Shown piece after piece: positions 62,832 through 64,000 of a DNA stretch of 64,000 nt. How positions within the stretch are numbered: position 1 is the first letter of the stretch; each line of letters begins with the position of its first letter. The notes under the pieces are model-generated. The model did no database searches and was not told the origin of the DNA. It saw nothing but the letters and a program-made list of their open reading frames with translations. Both the position numbers and the translations under genes were made by a program. This DNA is from Asaia lannensis NBRC 102526 (GTDB lineage Bacteria > Pseudomonadota > Alphaproteobacteria > Acetobacterales > Acetobacteraceae): positions 1 to 64,000 of the forward strand of contig NZ_JAMXQU010000008.1 of NCBI RefSeq assembly GCF_024054035.1, written 5' to 3'.

Positions 62832-64000
62832 ATGTGGCAGTTTCTGCAAAGCAACAGGCTGGCGGTGCTTGCTCTTTGTCTCCTGCTCGTTCTGGGCGGT
62901 CTGTGTGTCGTGCCCGGCCTGCCTGTCGAGCCGGTGCCCGATATATCGCCCCAACAGGTGCTTGTTTCAGTCACGGCGCCCGGGCTGGCGACAGAAGAGG
63001 TCGAAAAGCAGATTACCTTTCCTCTGGAGGCCAGTCTGACCGGGCTGCCCGATCTGATCGATCTGCGCTCGGTTTCGCGCACAGGGGTCTGCGTCGTTTA
63101 TCTGCAATTCGACGACCGCTCCGATCTTGACCTCGATCGTGCGCGTATTGCCGAAAAGCTGCAAAAGGCCAAGGAAACCATCGCCGTACCGGTCAGCCTC
63201 TCGATGGGACCGCTCGCGACCGGCATGGGTGAAATCATGCAGATCCAGATCAAGGGTGATCGCCGCTATTCGCCGCTGGATCTGAATCGTCTTATGAGCT
63301 GGGCTGTGGCCCCGCAACTGCGTCTCGTACCGGGTGTGGCCGATGTCAATGTAAATGGCGGGGCGGAGGAAACCTATACTCTTGCCCTCGATCCGGCGCG
63401 GATGCGTGCGCATGACGTGTCGATCGGGCAAATCTATGCAGCCGTCGAAAGCAACAACGCCTCGTCCGGCGGCGGCTGGATTGCCAGACAGGCGGAACAG
63501 AATGTTGTGGTCGGGCGTGCACTGATCGGCTCGCTGGCCGATTTTGCGGCGATACCGGTCAGGATGGCTCCCAATGGCGTCGCCCTGCGGCTGCGCGATC
63601 TTGGTACCGTCTCTCTGGGCGCGCGTCTGCGTCTTGGGGCTGTGACACGCGACGGAAAAGGCGAGATCGTCAACGGTGTGGTGCTGATGCAAAAAGGCGC
63701 AAGCTCCAACGCCACGCTCGCCGCCATCGAAAAAGCCCTGCCTGCCATCAGTCAGACGCTGCCCCCCGGTGTGACGCTCGCGCCCTTCTACAGTCGTGCC
63801 ACCCTGACCGACGAGACGGTTCATACCATCAAGGAAAACCTCGTTCTTGGGGCTGTGCTGGTCTTTCTGACCCTGCTTCTGGTGCTGGGCAACTGGCGCG
63901 CCGCGCTTGTCATCATATCGGTGATTCCGGTCTCTCTCGTCATGGCCTTCGTCGGCATGCGCGTATTTGGAATATCGGCCAATCTGCTCAGTCTCGGTGC
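62832..64000 (+). CDS. Heavy-metal efflux RND pump (CzcA/CusA-like), cut by the window end
   Basis: The first 389 codons of an RND protein that should have about 1030. It opens with a membrane helix (RLAVLALCLLLVLGGLCVV) and the HME family start PVEPVPDISPQQVLVSVTAPGLATEEVEKQITFPLE (near 32-67). The porter domain follows (about 40-330), then two helices (LVLGAVLVFLTLLLVLGNW, ALVIISVIPVSLVMAFVGM). The window stops at ANLLSLG, directly before the LSLGA(I/L)DFG(L/I)IVD motif that tells metal classes apart, so the substrate cannot be read here. Starts nine bases after the fusion protein stop. Confidence 0.9.
   Translation, partial: MWQFLQSNRLAVLALCLLLVLGGLCVVPGLPVEPVPDISPQQVLVSVTAPGLATEEVEKQITFPLEASLTGLPDLIDLRSVSRTGVCVVYLQFDDRSDLDLDRARIAEKLQKAKETIAVPVSLSMGPLATGMGEIMQIQIKGDRRYSPLDLNRLMSWAVAPQLRLVPGVADVNVNGGAEETYTLALDPARMRAHDVSIGQIYAAVESNNASSGGGWIARQAEQNVVVGRALIGSLADFAAIPVRMAPNGVALRLRDLGTVSLGARLRLGAVTRDGKGEIVNGVVLMQKGASSNATLAAIEKALPAISQTLPPGVTLAPFYSRATLTDETVHTIKENLVLGAVLVFLTLLLVLGNWRAALVIISVIPVSLVMAFVGMRVFGISANLLSLG

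Overview
This is a 64 kb piece of a roughly 60 % G+C bacterial chromosome with tightly packed, often overlapping genes. It has no rRNA, tRNA, CRISPR array, phage or insertion sequence that I can see. The gene content fits an alphaproteobacterium of the acetic acid bacteria (Acetobacteraceae): gap-pgk, zwf followed by a GH15 enzyme, an aerobic cobalamin cluster, an acetoin/butanediol reductase, and an E. coli-style complex I operon with fused nuoCD. The family assignment is an inference from content and composition; the genus cannot be fixed from sequence alone.

Layout. 0.1-3.7 kb: a small secreted protein, gap-pgk (minus strand, with a strong terminator) and a lipoprotein. 4.0-11.3 kb: a beta-propeller protein of the glycan-modification type, a divergent rtcB/rtcR RNA-repair pair, selO and a polysaccharide flippase. 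11.35-16.9 kb: a five-gene minus-strand operon that resembles the membrane arm and large subunit of hydrogenase-4/formate hydrogenlyase, but without Ni-Fe ligands, without antiporter lysines and without a NuoB-like small subunit. 17.3-25.4 kb: ordinary metabolic genes (aldo/keto reductase and bicupin as a divergent pair, sdaA, butanediol dehydrogenase, holC-pepA, TSUP permease). 25.5-29.1 kb: a complete moeA-moaA-moaC-moaD-moaE operon. 29.6-34.0 kb: an EmrA-EmrB-outer-membrane-factor tripartite efflux operon with a palindromic operator. 34.0-37.5 kb: zwf and GH15. 37.75-52.3 kb: the 13-gene nuo operon closed by a clear terminator. 52.4-58.9 kb: cobG-H-I-J-(K on the other strand)-L-E-M. 59.0-61.2 kb: XRE and LysR regulators and a pirin. 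61.2-64 kb: a CsoR/RcnR-type metal sensor with its palindromic operator, followed by a membrane fusion protein and a heavy-metal RND pump cut off by the window end.

How the genes work together. The complex I operon, gap-pgk and zwf form the carbon and respiratory core. The moa/moe genes would supply molybdenum cofactor, and the cob genes the corrin ring. Two efflux systems, each with its own operator-like dyad, face the environment.

The two most unusual systems are these. (1) The Ehr-like complex at 11.35-16.9 kb is systematically shortened, has lost every hallmark catalytic or ion-path residue I can recognise, and yet stays intact and translationally coupled. (2) The RtcR at 6.6-8.2 kb keeps the RNA-sensing domain and Walker A, but its GAFTGA loop reads GLGNGG, its Walker B reads DD, and the stretch that normally holds the arginine fingers is missing. 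I see no sigma-54 promoter in the rtcB-rtcR gap. Both look like old machines put to a new use and deserve direct study.
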